A program made the position numbers and the translations under genes. Shown piece by piece: positions 50,501 to 61,100 of a stretch of DNA of 64,000 bases. The notes beneath the pieces are model-generated. The model was not told the origin of the DNA. It saw only the letters and a list, made by a program, of their open reading frames with translations, and did not search any database. Location: contig OZ059900.1 of assembly GCA_964057225.1 (NCBI GenBank), forward strand, positions 10,736,501 through 10,800,500, read 5' to 3'. The stretch's first letter is position 1; the number at the start of each line of letters is the position of its first letter. The stretch is from Auanema rhodensis (lineage: Eukaryota > Nematoda > Chromadorea > Rhabditida > Rhabditidae).

Positions 50501-53500
50501 TCACTTCGACCGCTGGATAAAACAATTGTTATCGGCACAACACATGTTCCACTAGCACGAGAAACATCTCCGTGGGAACACCAGACCACGAAAGCATATG
50601 TGGTTAGCTTAGAAAACAAAACGCTAAGACCAGGAGAAACAAGAACGCTCACGCTAGAAGTACACGATCCAGAAAGCTATGAACAGGCGTTTCTAGATTG
50701 TAAGAAACCAGGCAACAAACTCTCTTTCACGCCTACTATATTTACGCCAACTGGATACGGAGTACAAATTTACACGACGAACATATGCAAACAGCCACTC
50801 GAAATTCAAATGAATCAAGAAATAGGGATAGCAGAAGCGATACCAAAGGACAACCAAGAAAAATACGAAGGACAATACATACCTCCAGAAGCTCGATGGG
50901 AAGAACAACTGCCATATTTCCCAGACAATTTCATCAATGAGCTTGACCTCTCAGAAGCCTGCTTCTCGCAAATCGAACAACAGCAACTGAAAGAAATAAT
51001 TTTACTACATAAACAAGCGTTTCTCAACGAAGATAGAAATATCGGACTCTTCCTAGGACCAATTGAACACTCCATTCCAATCATGCCAGGAAAAACACCA
51101 TCATTCAAAATTACTTATCGTATACCACTCTCCCAACAAGAAGAAGTGGAGAAACAAATAGAAGAAATGCTACAACAAAGAATCATTGAACCATCAAACT
51201 CAATGACAACTAGTCCAGTAATTTTGGTGAAGAAGAAGGACAAAACTTACAGATTTGTAACGGACTTTCGAGCTCTGAATGCAATCACCCAGAAACAAGT
51301 ATACGTCATATCAAACATACAGGACATCCTAGACTTGGCCGCTGGAGCAAGGATCTTCAGCAACTTTGATTTAGTATCTGGATTTTTCCAAATACCTCTT
51401 AAGAAAGAAGATCGTCATCTTACAGCTTTCACAACAACAAGTGGAACTTATCAATATTGTCGAATGCCGATGGGATTATGTGGATCACCCCATACTTTTC
51501 AAAACGCAGTACGATACCTGCAATCAATGGTTAAATGCAAGCTATTCGTATATCTAGATGATTTACTGTTAATCTCTGAATCTACGACAGCACATTTAAA
51601 AGATATTGAAGAAGTTTTGGAAGCAGTAACTCAAATAGGATTCAAAATAAAACTGAAGAAATGCGCATTCGCAAGAAAGGAAGTAAAATTTCTAGGATAC
51701 ATAGTTGGACAAGAAGGAATTAAACCGGACCCACATAAAATCAAGGCAATACAAGATTATCCCCAACCAAAATCAACAACAGGAGTAAGAGCTTTCATGG
51801 GAGTAGTAAACTACTTCAGAAGGTTCATAAAGAACGCTGCAGGAATAGCAACACCACTCTACAACCTCACTCGGAAAGACACTCCGTTCAAATGGACAGA
51901 AGAAGAAGAAATTGCTTTTAATACTTTGAAGAAAACATTGACTCAAGCACCTGTGTTACAAGCACCAATCCCGAAACGACCATATGTTATTGAAAGTGAT
52001 GGAAGTATGATAGCAGTTGGCGCTGTACTACTTCAAGCGAAAGACGATCAAGAACCATTACACCCCATAGCTTTTGCTAGTCGGAAACTCAACAAAGCTG
52101 AAAGGAATTATCCACCAATAGAAGTAGAAGCATTAGCTCTTACATTCGCCGTTAAACAATTTCGCACCTACATACTAGGAACAGCAACCAAAATTATCAC
52201 GGATCATAGACCACTTACTAGTTTAATGACTAGAAAAGATTTAATAGTTCGTTTAGCAAAATTTCAAATTGTTTTACAAGAATACGATATTGAAATTATC
52301 TACAGACCAGGAAAATTAAATAGTGTATGTGACGCATTATCACGATATTTTGAAGATGAAATCAACGAAGCAAAACCACCAGCAAAGAAGAAAAACGAAA
52401 GAAAAACGACGGAAGATACTATTCATCAGATAAACACCTTCACGAAATGGATAATCGCAATTCCGCTAATCAGACAAACATCAGAAGAAATTATATCAGC
52501 TATCGAAAAATACCTCTTCTATGTTTTTGGACCACCTGTCACTATCATCACAGACAATGGATCTAATTTTATTTCAAACGATTTCACCACTATGTGCAGT
52601 AATTTTGGAACTACACACCACACTACTATGCCGTATTACAAAAACGCTAACGGACAAGTAGAAAGATTACATCGGACGATCGAAGAAGCATTAACAGCCT
52701 ACGTTAATGACGAACAAAACGATTGGGATAAGATACTTCCGAAGATTATTTTTACACTCAACAGATTACCAAACGCCACCACTAAAACATCACCATACGA
52801 ATGTTTGTTTGGACAAGTAGCACGTCTACCCATTGACAAAAACTTGGAAACACCGGAAGAACAAAATACCACGGATCAGCTCAAAAACTTAAGAGATATT
52901 CAAGAAAAAGTCAAGGAAAAGATTGCCACCAATGAAGAAAGAATGAAGCAGAAATACGATCAAGCACATAGGACAAAAGAAAGAATATTAGATATAGGAG
53001 ATCGAGTATTTGTACAAAGAGCGAACCCAAGCAACAAATTACAAATACGAAGAGATGGACCTTACCGGATAGTGACAATTGAAGGAAACAACATCAGCAT
53101 AACGGACCAAGATGGAAATATTATAAAAGCTCACAAAAATAACATACGTTATTTTCCACCAGACGATAATCTTATATCAACAAGAAATAATGAAGAAGAG
53201 GAAGAAGAGGACCAAGACATAGCAAACGAAGAAGAAGAAGAAGAAGAAGCAAGTTGGAATAATCTGGATGAATGGGAACAAACCAATAATACGGAAAATA
53301 ACAACAACTGTTACCCAACAGGCAGTCCAGATACTCTCGCGCAACTGTTACCTATCACAGGGAATAACAGAGGAGTAAACGAAGAAGAAATTGAACATAA
53401 TTCAGAAACACCTGACGACCTTGCTACAGCAAGAAGAATAACAAATTCTAATATACAATTAGAAGATGAATCAACAACAATCGACAGAATTCAAGAGGAC

Positions 53501-53869
53501 CTCAGACAGCTGACACCTTTCTCTCAAGAAGAAGGTTCTAATCAAAACGATATAGAAGATAATAACGCGAAAACATACGAAAAGCTACGAGATCAATTCA
53601 AGAATGAAAACAGAAAGGAGCTATTTGAGGACAGAAACAGAAACTCACCAGCAATCAAAAATTGGAACACTACACTTGCCGCAGCACTAGGAATAGGAAA
53701 TGAAAACTCACGCCCGTATCATGTTAAACTACAACCCAAAAGAAAAACACAAGACGAAGAAATCAGAAATAATGGAGAATTGGAACTACATGGAAAAGCG
53801 GATCAAAGCAAAAAGCAGCAGAATAAATCTCCAACGCAAAACAAAGGAGAACAAGTACGAAACTTTTAA
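47508..53869 (+). pseudogene. Gypsy env-pol fragment, copy D, integrase-defective
   Basis: An open frame covers the end of the envelope ectodomain (with the RSRR site), Thr-rich stalk, membrane anchor, protease, reverse transcriptase, RNase H and part of integrase. An in-frame deletion of about 498 bp (166 codons) at 52444-52447 removes the zinc module and the first catalytic Asp of integrase. The second Asp, the Glu, the GPY module and the tail remain. There is no proper start codon at the left end. The frame is otherwise unbroken, so the damage is recent. It cannot encode a working integrase by itself. Confidence 0.92.
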
Positions 53870-54069
53870 TTAGCTAACAAAAATCGTAGAATTGTAAAAA
53901 TAATTTTTCTTTCTTTCGTATAGTACATTAAACATAAGACATAGATCAAAAACCACCGAAATTCTAATTTCTATCCTTTAATTTTAACAAATTGTAACAA
54001 TCACTGAAAAACAAACTATATAAAGAGAAAATTTTGATAGAGAAAAATTCAAAAACATTTTTACTCAAA

Positions 54070-54714
54070 ATGACCTCCTCTCTCGCCAACGTCACACTCT
54101 CTACATTCCTCGCAACTCCAACACCACTGGTCCCTCTAGCGACCACTATTGAGCAAGAATGGATAGAGGTAGAAAACCTTCGCGAAGGTCTTCTACCTAT
54201 CAACTGCATGAAGCCGAACTTAGGACCAATAATAAGCCTCCAAACGAGCAAATTGGAAAAGAAGACACAGCACATCCTATTTATGATGGAACTATTGGAG
54301 GAGAAAACCAAAAACTATAAGGAACACGATCTGAAGGAGCTTCGCCAGCATCAAAAGAAATGGACAGAAGGATGTTCTCTCAGCCAGAAAGAGAACAGAA
54401 TCCGAAACATAATGCTGGGACAACCCGCCAGAACGCAGACCACAGCTGACATCTACAAAGCAATGCCGACGTGGACAACACAGATGACACAACAAGCTGT
54501 AGGAAATAGCGGAACCAAAGAAGAAGCATCGTGGATAGAGATAGGGCAAGACCTATCAGTAGTAATCGAAAAACTACTGACAAAAAGGACTACCAACACG
54601 TCCGCATCAAAAAGTAAGGCAAAAGCAGTTAGCCAAACCATCAGAACAATGGAGCTGCTTGGACTAGCATCAATGACGGAAATGATCCAGGAAATTGACC
54701 AACTGGCGGATTAA
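54070..54714 (+). CDS. Accessory ORF of gypsy family, copy D
   Basis: Its 214 residues match copies A and B exactly, although the element around it is truncated. It kept this protein, while copy C diverged, so the 3' end of D belongs with A/B and not with C. Without a 5' LTR its expression is doubtful. Function unknown. Confidence 0.5.
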   Translation: MTSSLANVTLSTFLATPTPLVPLATTIEQEWIEVENLREGLLPINCMKPNLGPIISLQTSKLEKKTQHILFMMELLEEKTKNYKEHDLKELRQHQKKWTEGCSLSQKENRIRNIMLGQPARTQTTADIYKAMPTWTTQMTQQAVGNSGTKEEASWIEIGQDLSVVIEKLLTKRTTNTSASKSKAKAVSQTIRTMELLGLASMTEMIQEIDQLAD

Positions 54715-54898
54715 AGAAGAGAGGAAAGGTTTAAATCATTTATAAAATTCTATCTCTTAAAAAAATTTTTCTCTTTATCAATAGTTTGTTGAAAAATTTG
54801 CTTTATCTCATGCCATTTTTTTTTAATTTTTATTTTTCTCTCTTAATTATTATTTGCATATAACAGCTGAGGTCAGCTGACTTGTATCCGTTGGGGCA

Positions 54899-55346
54899 TG
54901 TTACATACATATCTCAAAGGAAAGCAGCTGACCATGGCAGCTGCTATTATTAAACTAATGCAGATAGTTTTTAAGCAATTCTGAGAATATTCTAGATGCA
55001 CTTTTTATAAACTTTGTAACAATTTGTGTAAACTGAGTAGGAGTTGTATGGATATATAAACCTGAGTCCTCAAGACTCAGGCATCTCATTATCTCATTAT
55101 CTCATTATCTCATTATCTCATTATCTCATTATCTTACTTTCTCTTTATCTTCTTTATATTCTCTTTCTTAACTCTAGCTTAAATCTTTGTATAATTATAT
55201 TATGATGCGAACAATAAACCTTTATATATTTGATCTCTTGTTTCTTATTTCACCTTACATTACACACTTATATTTAAAATCATACTCATCGTCTCATAAT
55301 CTGTTTGGATATCTCAACTTGGAACCATTGAGAATCTAAATGGAAC
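54899..55346 (+). repeat. 3' LTR of gypsy copy D, expanded octamer
   Basis: 448 bp. It carries six tandem ATCTCATT octamers after the TATA box, where other copies have one or two; this explains the 32 bp above the usual 416. The poly(A) region and end are as in other copies. Confidence 0.93.
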
Positions 55347-55518
55347 GTGATCACACGGTTTTTCCAAGAATACTCTTACTTAAACAAAGAAATTATTGTG
55401 AGAATAAATAACGTCAACAAATGAATAATATAGTCTTCCTATTAATTCAGGTGGCTTGGCTTTATTTAGAAAATGATAGTTTGAATGGAGCATCCGTTGT
55501 CATAAAAAACAAAACTAA

Positions 55519-55600
55519 CGATCAGGATGAGATTCGAACTCACGCGGGGAAACCCCAATGGATTAGCAGTCCATCGCCTTAACCACTCGGCCACCTGATC
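55519..55600 (-). tRNA. tRNA-Ser(GCT)
   Basis: Consensus on the minus strand; K-type leader. Confidence 0.96.
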
Positions 55601-55766
55601 ACAGGGTTTTTCCAAGAATACTCTTACTTAAACAAAGAAATTATTGTGACAACAAGTATCGTCAGCAAACAAATAAGAAGGTCTACGTATTAAATCAGGT
55701 GGCTTGGCTTTATTTAGAAAATGATAGTTTGAATGGAGCATCCGTTGTCATAAAAAACAAAACTAA

Positions 55767-55848
55767 CGATCAGGATGAGATTCGAACTCACGCGGGGAAA
55801 CCCCAATGGATTAGCAGTCCATCGCCTTAACCACTCGGCCACCTGATC
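55767..55848 (-). tRNA. tRNA-Ser(GCT)
   Basis: Consensus on the minus strand; M-type leader. Confidence 0.96.
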
Positions 55849-56014
55849 ACAGGGTTTTTCCAAGAATACTCTTACATAAACAAAGAAATTATTGTGAGAA
55901 TAAATAACGTCAACAAATGAATAATATAGTCTTCCTATTAATTCAGGTGGCTTGGCTTTATTTAGAAAATGATAGTTTGAATGGAGCATCCGTTGTCATA
56001 AAAAACAAAACTAA

Positions 56015-56096
56015 CGATCAGGATGAGATTCGAACTCACGCGGGGAAACCCCAATGGATTAGCAGTCCATCGCCTTAACCACTCGGCCACCTGATC
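56015..56096 (-). tRNA. tRNA-Ser(GCT)
   Basis: Consensus on the minus strand; K-type leader. Confidence 0.96.
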
Positions 56097-56262
56097 ACAG
56101 GGTTTTTCCAAGAATACTCTTACTTAAACAAAGAAATTATTGTGACAACAAGTATCGTCAGCAAACAAATAAGAAGGTCTACGTATTAAATCAGGTGGCT
56201 TGGCTTTATTTAGAAAATGATAGTTTGAATGGAGCATCCGTTGTCATAAAAAACAAAACTAA

Positions 56263-56344
56263 CGATCAGGATGAGATTCGAACTCACGCGGGGAAACCCC
56301 AATGGATTAGCAGTCCATCGCCTTAACCACTCGGCCACCTGATC
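56263..56344 (-). tRNA. tRNA-Ser(GCT)
   Basis: Consensus on the minus strand; M-type leader. Confidence 0.96.
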
Positions 56345-56444
56345 ACAGGGTTTTTCCAAGAATACTCTTACATAAACAAAGAAATTATTGTGAGAATAAA
56401 TAACGTCAACAAATGAATAATATAGTCTTCCTATTAAATCAGGT

Positions 56445-56508
56445 TGTCGCGATAAGCGAGTAGGTTTTGTTTTTGTTATCTCTATCTCTCTCTCTATATA
56501 TATACCTC

Positions 56509-56575
<67 letters not shown>

Positions 56576-56819
56576 TTATCTCCTTCCTTTGTAACTAGAT
56601 CAAAACACATATGCATAACATATGTGTTAACATGTGGTATAAGTAACAGTTTATTTCAGACGACCGCCCATCAACGGAGGACAGTCTTACATTTTCAACG
56701 TTCGCAGTCAGTGATTCTATTCCGTGCTTGTCTTGTTAATTCATCAATAAACCTTTTTCTACATATTCGCTTTGTGTTTTACTTCCAACCATACTATACA
56801 CTTGTGGTATAACGCCACA
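56445..56819 (+). repeat. 5' LTR of second BEL/Pao element
   Basis: About 375 bp, TGTCGCGATAAGCG to GCCACA. It contains a long CT microsatellite (about 56510-56573) with CTATATA motifs and AATAAA at 56746-56751. The end is placed just before the primer-binding site, since there is no partner LTR to compare with. Confidence 0.75.
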
Positions 56820-56822
56820 AAT

Positions 56823-56834
56823 TGGTGCATCGGC
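56823..56834 (+). promoter_or_regulatory. Primer-binding site, tRNA-Gly(GCC) type
   Basis: TGGTGCATCGGC, 12 nt, is complementary to the recalled 3' end of nematode tRNA-Gly(GCC) including CCA; pairing stops after that. Confidence 0.55.
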
Positions 56835-57107
56835 TAGTTTAGATCTTAGCCGCTTTAAGTCCCGCGTGGCAGGTGAGATACAACTCGAACCAAGCGTGTT
56901 TGAGCAAAAAACATACTTAATAAAAATCGTGGCGATCATAAGTCCACGTCAAGTCACACCAAACAGACTTGAACAATAAGCAAACTCTGAAATTAGAAAC
57001 AGAGGTTTCAATTTCCTTACGTTCACATATACTGTGATCACCAAACAAACAAAGAAAAAAGAAAACAAAAAAGGAATATAAGCATTATTCCTACATCTAC
57101 AACAAAA

Positions 57108-58169
57108 ATGTCACTCCTTTTTGTCAATCATATCAAACAATCTAACCAGTTTCTTGGAGAACTGCTTACACGATACGAGATGGAAGTGAAGGACCTTCCT
57201 GGTATTCTGGTAGATTGCGACTTCCACACTGAGGAAGAAGAGGAAACCCTCTCTTGCCTTATCATTCGCTGGACAAAAGTCCAACACCAATTCAAAGAAT
57301 CGTTGAAAAATCATCAAGATAACGAGAAAAAATTCCAAAAATTTTACGAAGCATCAGACAAAACGCTTCGTAAAGCATTAGACGAACAGTACATCGCCTT
57401 CACATCCGATGAAGACTTTGAACCCAACATTAAAAAGGTTCAAAACGCCATTATTGAGCTTGACGAACACATCATGAAAGCCGAACGCATACTTAGAAAG
57501 CTGAGAAAAACGCTTCATAAGAATGAATCTGAGCACAACAGCAATTGCTCAACAGAAAACAATGAAACAGAAAACAAATCGAATGATCAATTTCTGGAAA
57601 TTATCAAGTCATTCCTACACATCCAACAAACTAGCATCCAAAAACCAGCGATGTCGCTACCTACATTTGATGGCAAACCAGAGAACTTCAAATCATTCTG
57701 GGGCCGTTTTGATAGACTTGTTCATGATAATGAACAGTTTACAACCTTAGAAAAGGTAAACCTACTCTGTGAAAGCCTCAAAGGCGATTCACAAATAGCA
57801 ATCAGAGGAATAGAACCCTCTGCTCAAAATTATGAGCTCATGCGTGAAGCATTAGTTTCTGAATTTGGAGACTATTCGTCGGATATCAACTCTCTTTTAA
57901 CACAACTACGTAATTTGAGATTTGCAAGCAATAATGCAAAATCATGTAAAGAAACATTTGGGGAAACCAAGGCACTTATCAGGCAAATTGAAGCAGCCGG
58001 AGCTACAGTATCCCGCGAAATGTGTACCGCGATGATTCTCAACAAATTCCCATACCACATCGTGGAAGACATTCTAATTTATCCAAACAACTACCATTCC
58101 ACTAAAGAAATGCTGACAGCTGTAGACCACAAAATCTATTCCTTTTTTCTAAGAACAAACAAGAAATAG
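57108..58169 (+). CDS. BEL/Pao Gag (353 aa), second element
   Basis: The N-terminal half has coiled-coil-like Glu/Lys/Leu-rich segments. From about residue 180 it follows the BEL Gag domain (DUF1759-like), with PTFDGKPENFKSFW and LLCESLKGDSQ, forming the particle core. The ORF stops (TAG, 58167-58169) just before the Cys/His knuckle region, which is encoded in the next frame. The first BEL element carries Gag, knuckles and Pol in one frame, so this break is either a lesion or a frameshift site. Start at the first ATG after a 270-bp leader. Confidence 0.85.
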   Translation: MSLLFVNHIKQSNQFLGELLTRYEMEVKDLPGILVDCDFHTEEEEETLSCLIIRWTKVQHQFKESLKNHQDNEKKFQKFYEASDKTLRKALDEQYIAFTSDEDFEPNIKKVQNAIIELDEHIMKAERILRKLRKTLHKNESEHNSNCSTENNETENKSNDQFLEIIKSFLHIQQTSIQKPAMSLPTFDGKPENFKSFWGRFDRLVHDNEQFTTLEKVNLLCESLKGDSQIAIRGIEPSAQNYELMREALVSEFGDYSSDINSLLTQLRNLRFASNNAKSCKETFGETKALIRQIEAAGATVSREMCTAMILNKFPYHIVEDILIYPNNYHSTKEMLTAVDHKIYSFFLRTNKK

Positions 58170-61100
58170 TCATGAACAAAAGTTTCGAAATCACAAAGAG
58201 AATGTCACATCTGTAGCACATAAAGAAAACTCCGTAGAACAACGGAAAACCCAAACTTGGCCATGTGTTTTCTGCGACTCATCCGAGCATCGTTTTTATC
58301 AATGCACCACATTTGAAACACCAGAGAAAAGAAGGTACCGCATTCGCGGAAAGGCCATCTGTTGGATCTGCTTTTCCGATAAACACAAAAGTTCGGAATG
58401 CAGAAAACAAAAATGTCGCAATTGCCAAGGAGATCATAATTCCGCCTTGTGCTCACAAGGAAGAAAAAATGTACAAAATATCCAAAAAGATAAAGAAACT
58501 CCCACAATTAAAACAGATCAGGCTTTACTGATCACCACAGAAGAATTATTGAATAAAAAAACAACAGAATATAAACAAGAATCTGACACTAATAATCGAA
58601 TCCCTACTGAGGCACTTAATGCACCAGTATCGCTTAATCACATTGCGGACACACATAATATTGAAGAAAGTCAAGTAATATTACGAACAGCAATGGCGAA
58701 CATATACAACCACAATAGTAAAAAATATGAGCAAGTACGCATGCTCATAGATGAAGGATCCATGAGATCTTTTATATCCAAGGACCTATCTACAAGATTA
58801 GGACTGCCCATTCTTGGTTCTCAGAAGAGAACCTTTTACGGCATTGGAGCATTATCAGAAACACATGAGGTTGAAGATGTTAAGGTAATTATTGGAACCT
58901 CAAGTGGATCCCTTATCGTAACAAAACTGTTCACAAAACCCATGTTAACCACACCTATACGGTGTCCTAAACTATCTAATGAAGACTTAAAATTCATACA
59001 AAGAAGAAAAATTAAATTAGCCAATCCAAAAACAAACGGAGAATCATTTACTCCGGATATACTGATAGGTATGGATAGATACAAACTATTCATGCACTTA
59101 AACGAAGAAACCGAACTCCCCTCACGTATGAGATTGAAAAACTCGGTATTCGGCCACATGATACATGGGGAAGCTCCTCTTCCCGATAATAATACACAAC
59201 AAGAAGTAATATTATGCTCTACATTAGAAGAGATAACAAAAGAAACCTCTCATAAAGAACTCCTCACTAATCTGTTTGAACTGGATTCTATCGGCATCAA
59301 TACAGAAAACGCCAACGCAGACCGCACTATTGATTACTATGAAGAATACTCAAAAGATATAAAAATTGAGAACAACCGTATTATTGCACCGTTCCCGTTA
59401 AAAAATAACTTCAAAAATCTTAAAAACAACAAAATGCCCGCGTACCATAGATTCGTATCCCTATGGCGAAAGTTACTGCACAATCCAGAAATGCTCTCAC
59501 ACTATACTACAACCATTGAAAGTTACCTCAAAGATAACATTGTCAAACAAATTCCCAACAATCACCAGGAGCCTTTAGAGTTTTATATGCCCCACCATGG
59601 GGTTTGGAAGCCCAGCAAGGCTAACCCTCTCAGAATCGTTTTTGACGCCTCCGCTAAACAGAAGGATAGCCCATCGTTGAATGAGATAATACACACAGGA
59701 CGATCATTTATCACATATATACACGACATCATGATCTCCTGCAGAACAAGACCAATAATAATAACATGCGATATTAAAGCCGCATTTCTACAAGTACAAT
59801 TGACAGAAAATCACAAGAATTTATGCAAATTCTTTTGGATAAAAAACAAAGAATACCCAATATCACACAATAATATCATAACCCTTCGATTCAACAGATT
59901 ACCATTCGGTATCACTGCATCCCCCAGCGTATTGAACATGGGCATAAAATGGTTCTTAGAATCAAAAGTAGACAACCCATTAGCTATGGAAATCCTGCAC
60001 AACTTATACGTCGACAATATCATTCTTACAGCAAATACAACCGAAGAAGCTATAAAGAAATGTAAAGAAACCCAAACACTATTCTCAGAAATAAACATGC
60101 ATGTTCGCGAATTCTTGTCAAACGATGAACAAGTAATACAGAACCTTCCTGAAGAAGACAGATATCCGAACATGACAACCAAAATACTTGGGATATCATT
60201 TAATAAAGAAAACGACTCTTTCATTATCCCAATAAAAATAACAACGACTCACACAAGTTACACCAAGAGAATTCTACTCAGTCAGTTGCATTCAATATTT
60301 GATCCCATTGGATTATCAGCACCAATACTGTTACCCCTCAAACTTATCTTGCGAGAAATCATTAACACAAAATTATCATGGGACCAACCCATTGACTCAA
60401 ACAGTATCAAGCAATGGGAACAACATATTACTCAGATTAACAATAAGCAATTAACCATGAACAGATATTTTAAGTTTTCTGAACATGAAACACAGTTATG
60501 GGTCTTCGCTGACGCAAGCAACCAAGCCATGGCCGCTTGTTCATATTTCCAAACAAATGAGAAGATTAGTTCTCTGCTAAACGGGAAATCACGCATAGCA
60601 CCCAAAAATAAAACTACAATTCCACGATTAGAGTTACTAGCCATTCGTTTAGCTGTACGAATGGCATTATCTATCGTCACCATATGTCCGAAAATAGCAA
60701 AAGTTAACATTGTGAGCGATAGCAACATCGCACTATCATGGATTGTCTCACAAAAATCTCTCCCACTGTTCATTAATAATCAAACAAATACTATAAAGAA
60801 ACAGCTCAAGCAAATCGAACAAATATGTTGCAATATAGAACTATATCACGTACAAACCTCGTTCAACACAGCAGACATCGGATCTCGAGGTGCAGACATG
60901 GACAAACTACAAGTTTCCGACTGGATTGAAGGCCCACATTGGTTAACTAAACTTTCCGTGCATAACCCTCTGACATCACTCGGCTCACCTAACAACTCGA
61001 GCAGGAATAACGCAGAATTAAAATCGGAGCATCACAATGTTGTCCACATAATCATAGACAATCCTCCAACCCATGATATTTGGAACATTCGTGAAAACTA

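Larger units (their letters stand above)
47508..55346 (+). mobile_element. Ty3/gypsy element copy D, 5'-truncated
   Basis: Starts abruptly inside the envelope ectodomain and lacks the 5' LTR, leader, gag and the front of env. Pol carries an internal deletion. The accessory ORF and 3' LTR are complete. The left neighbour is a plus-strand tRNA fragment and the right neighbour is a minus-strand tRNA array, so the truncation goes with a rearrangement and not a simple insertion. Confidence 0.93.
55347..56444 (-). repeat. Tandem tRNA-Ser(GCT) array, inverted segment
   Basis: Four units on the minus strand, opposite to all other segments. K-type and M-type units alternate strictly, giving a 496-bp dimer repeat. 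The TACGTAGACC spacer variant links it to units near 33500-34030. The left end (GTGATCACACGGTTTTT) abuts the copy D LTR; the right end stops at the LTR of the second BEL element. Confidence 0.95.
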
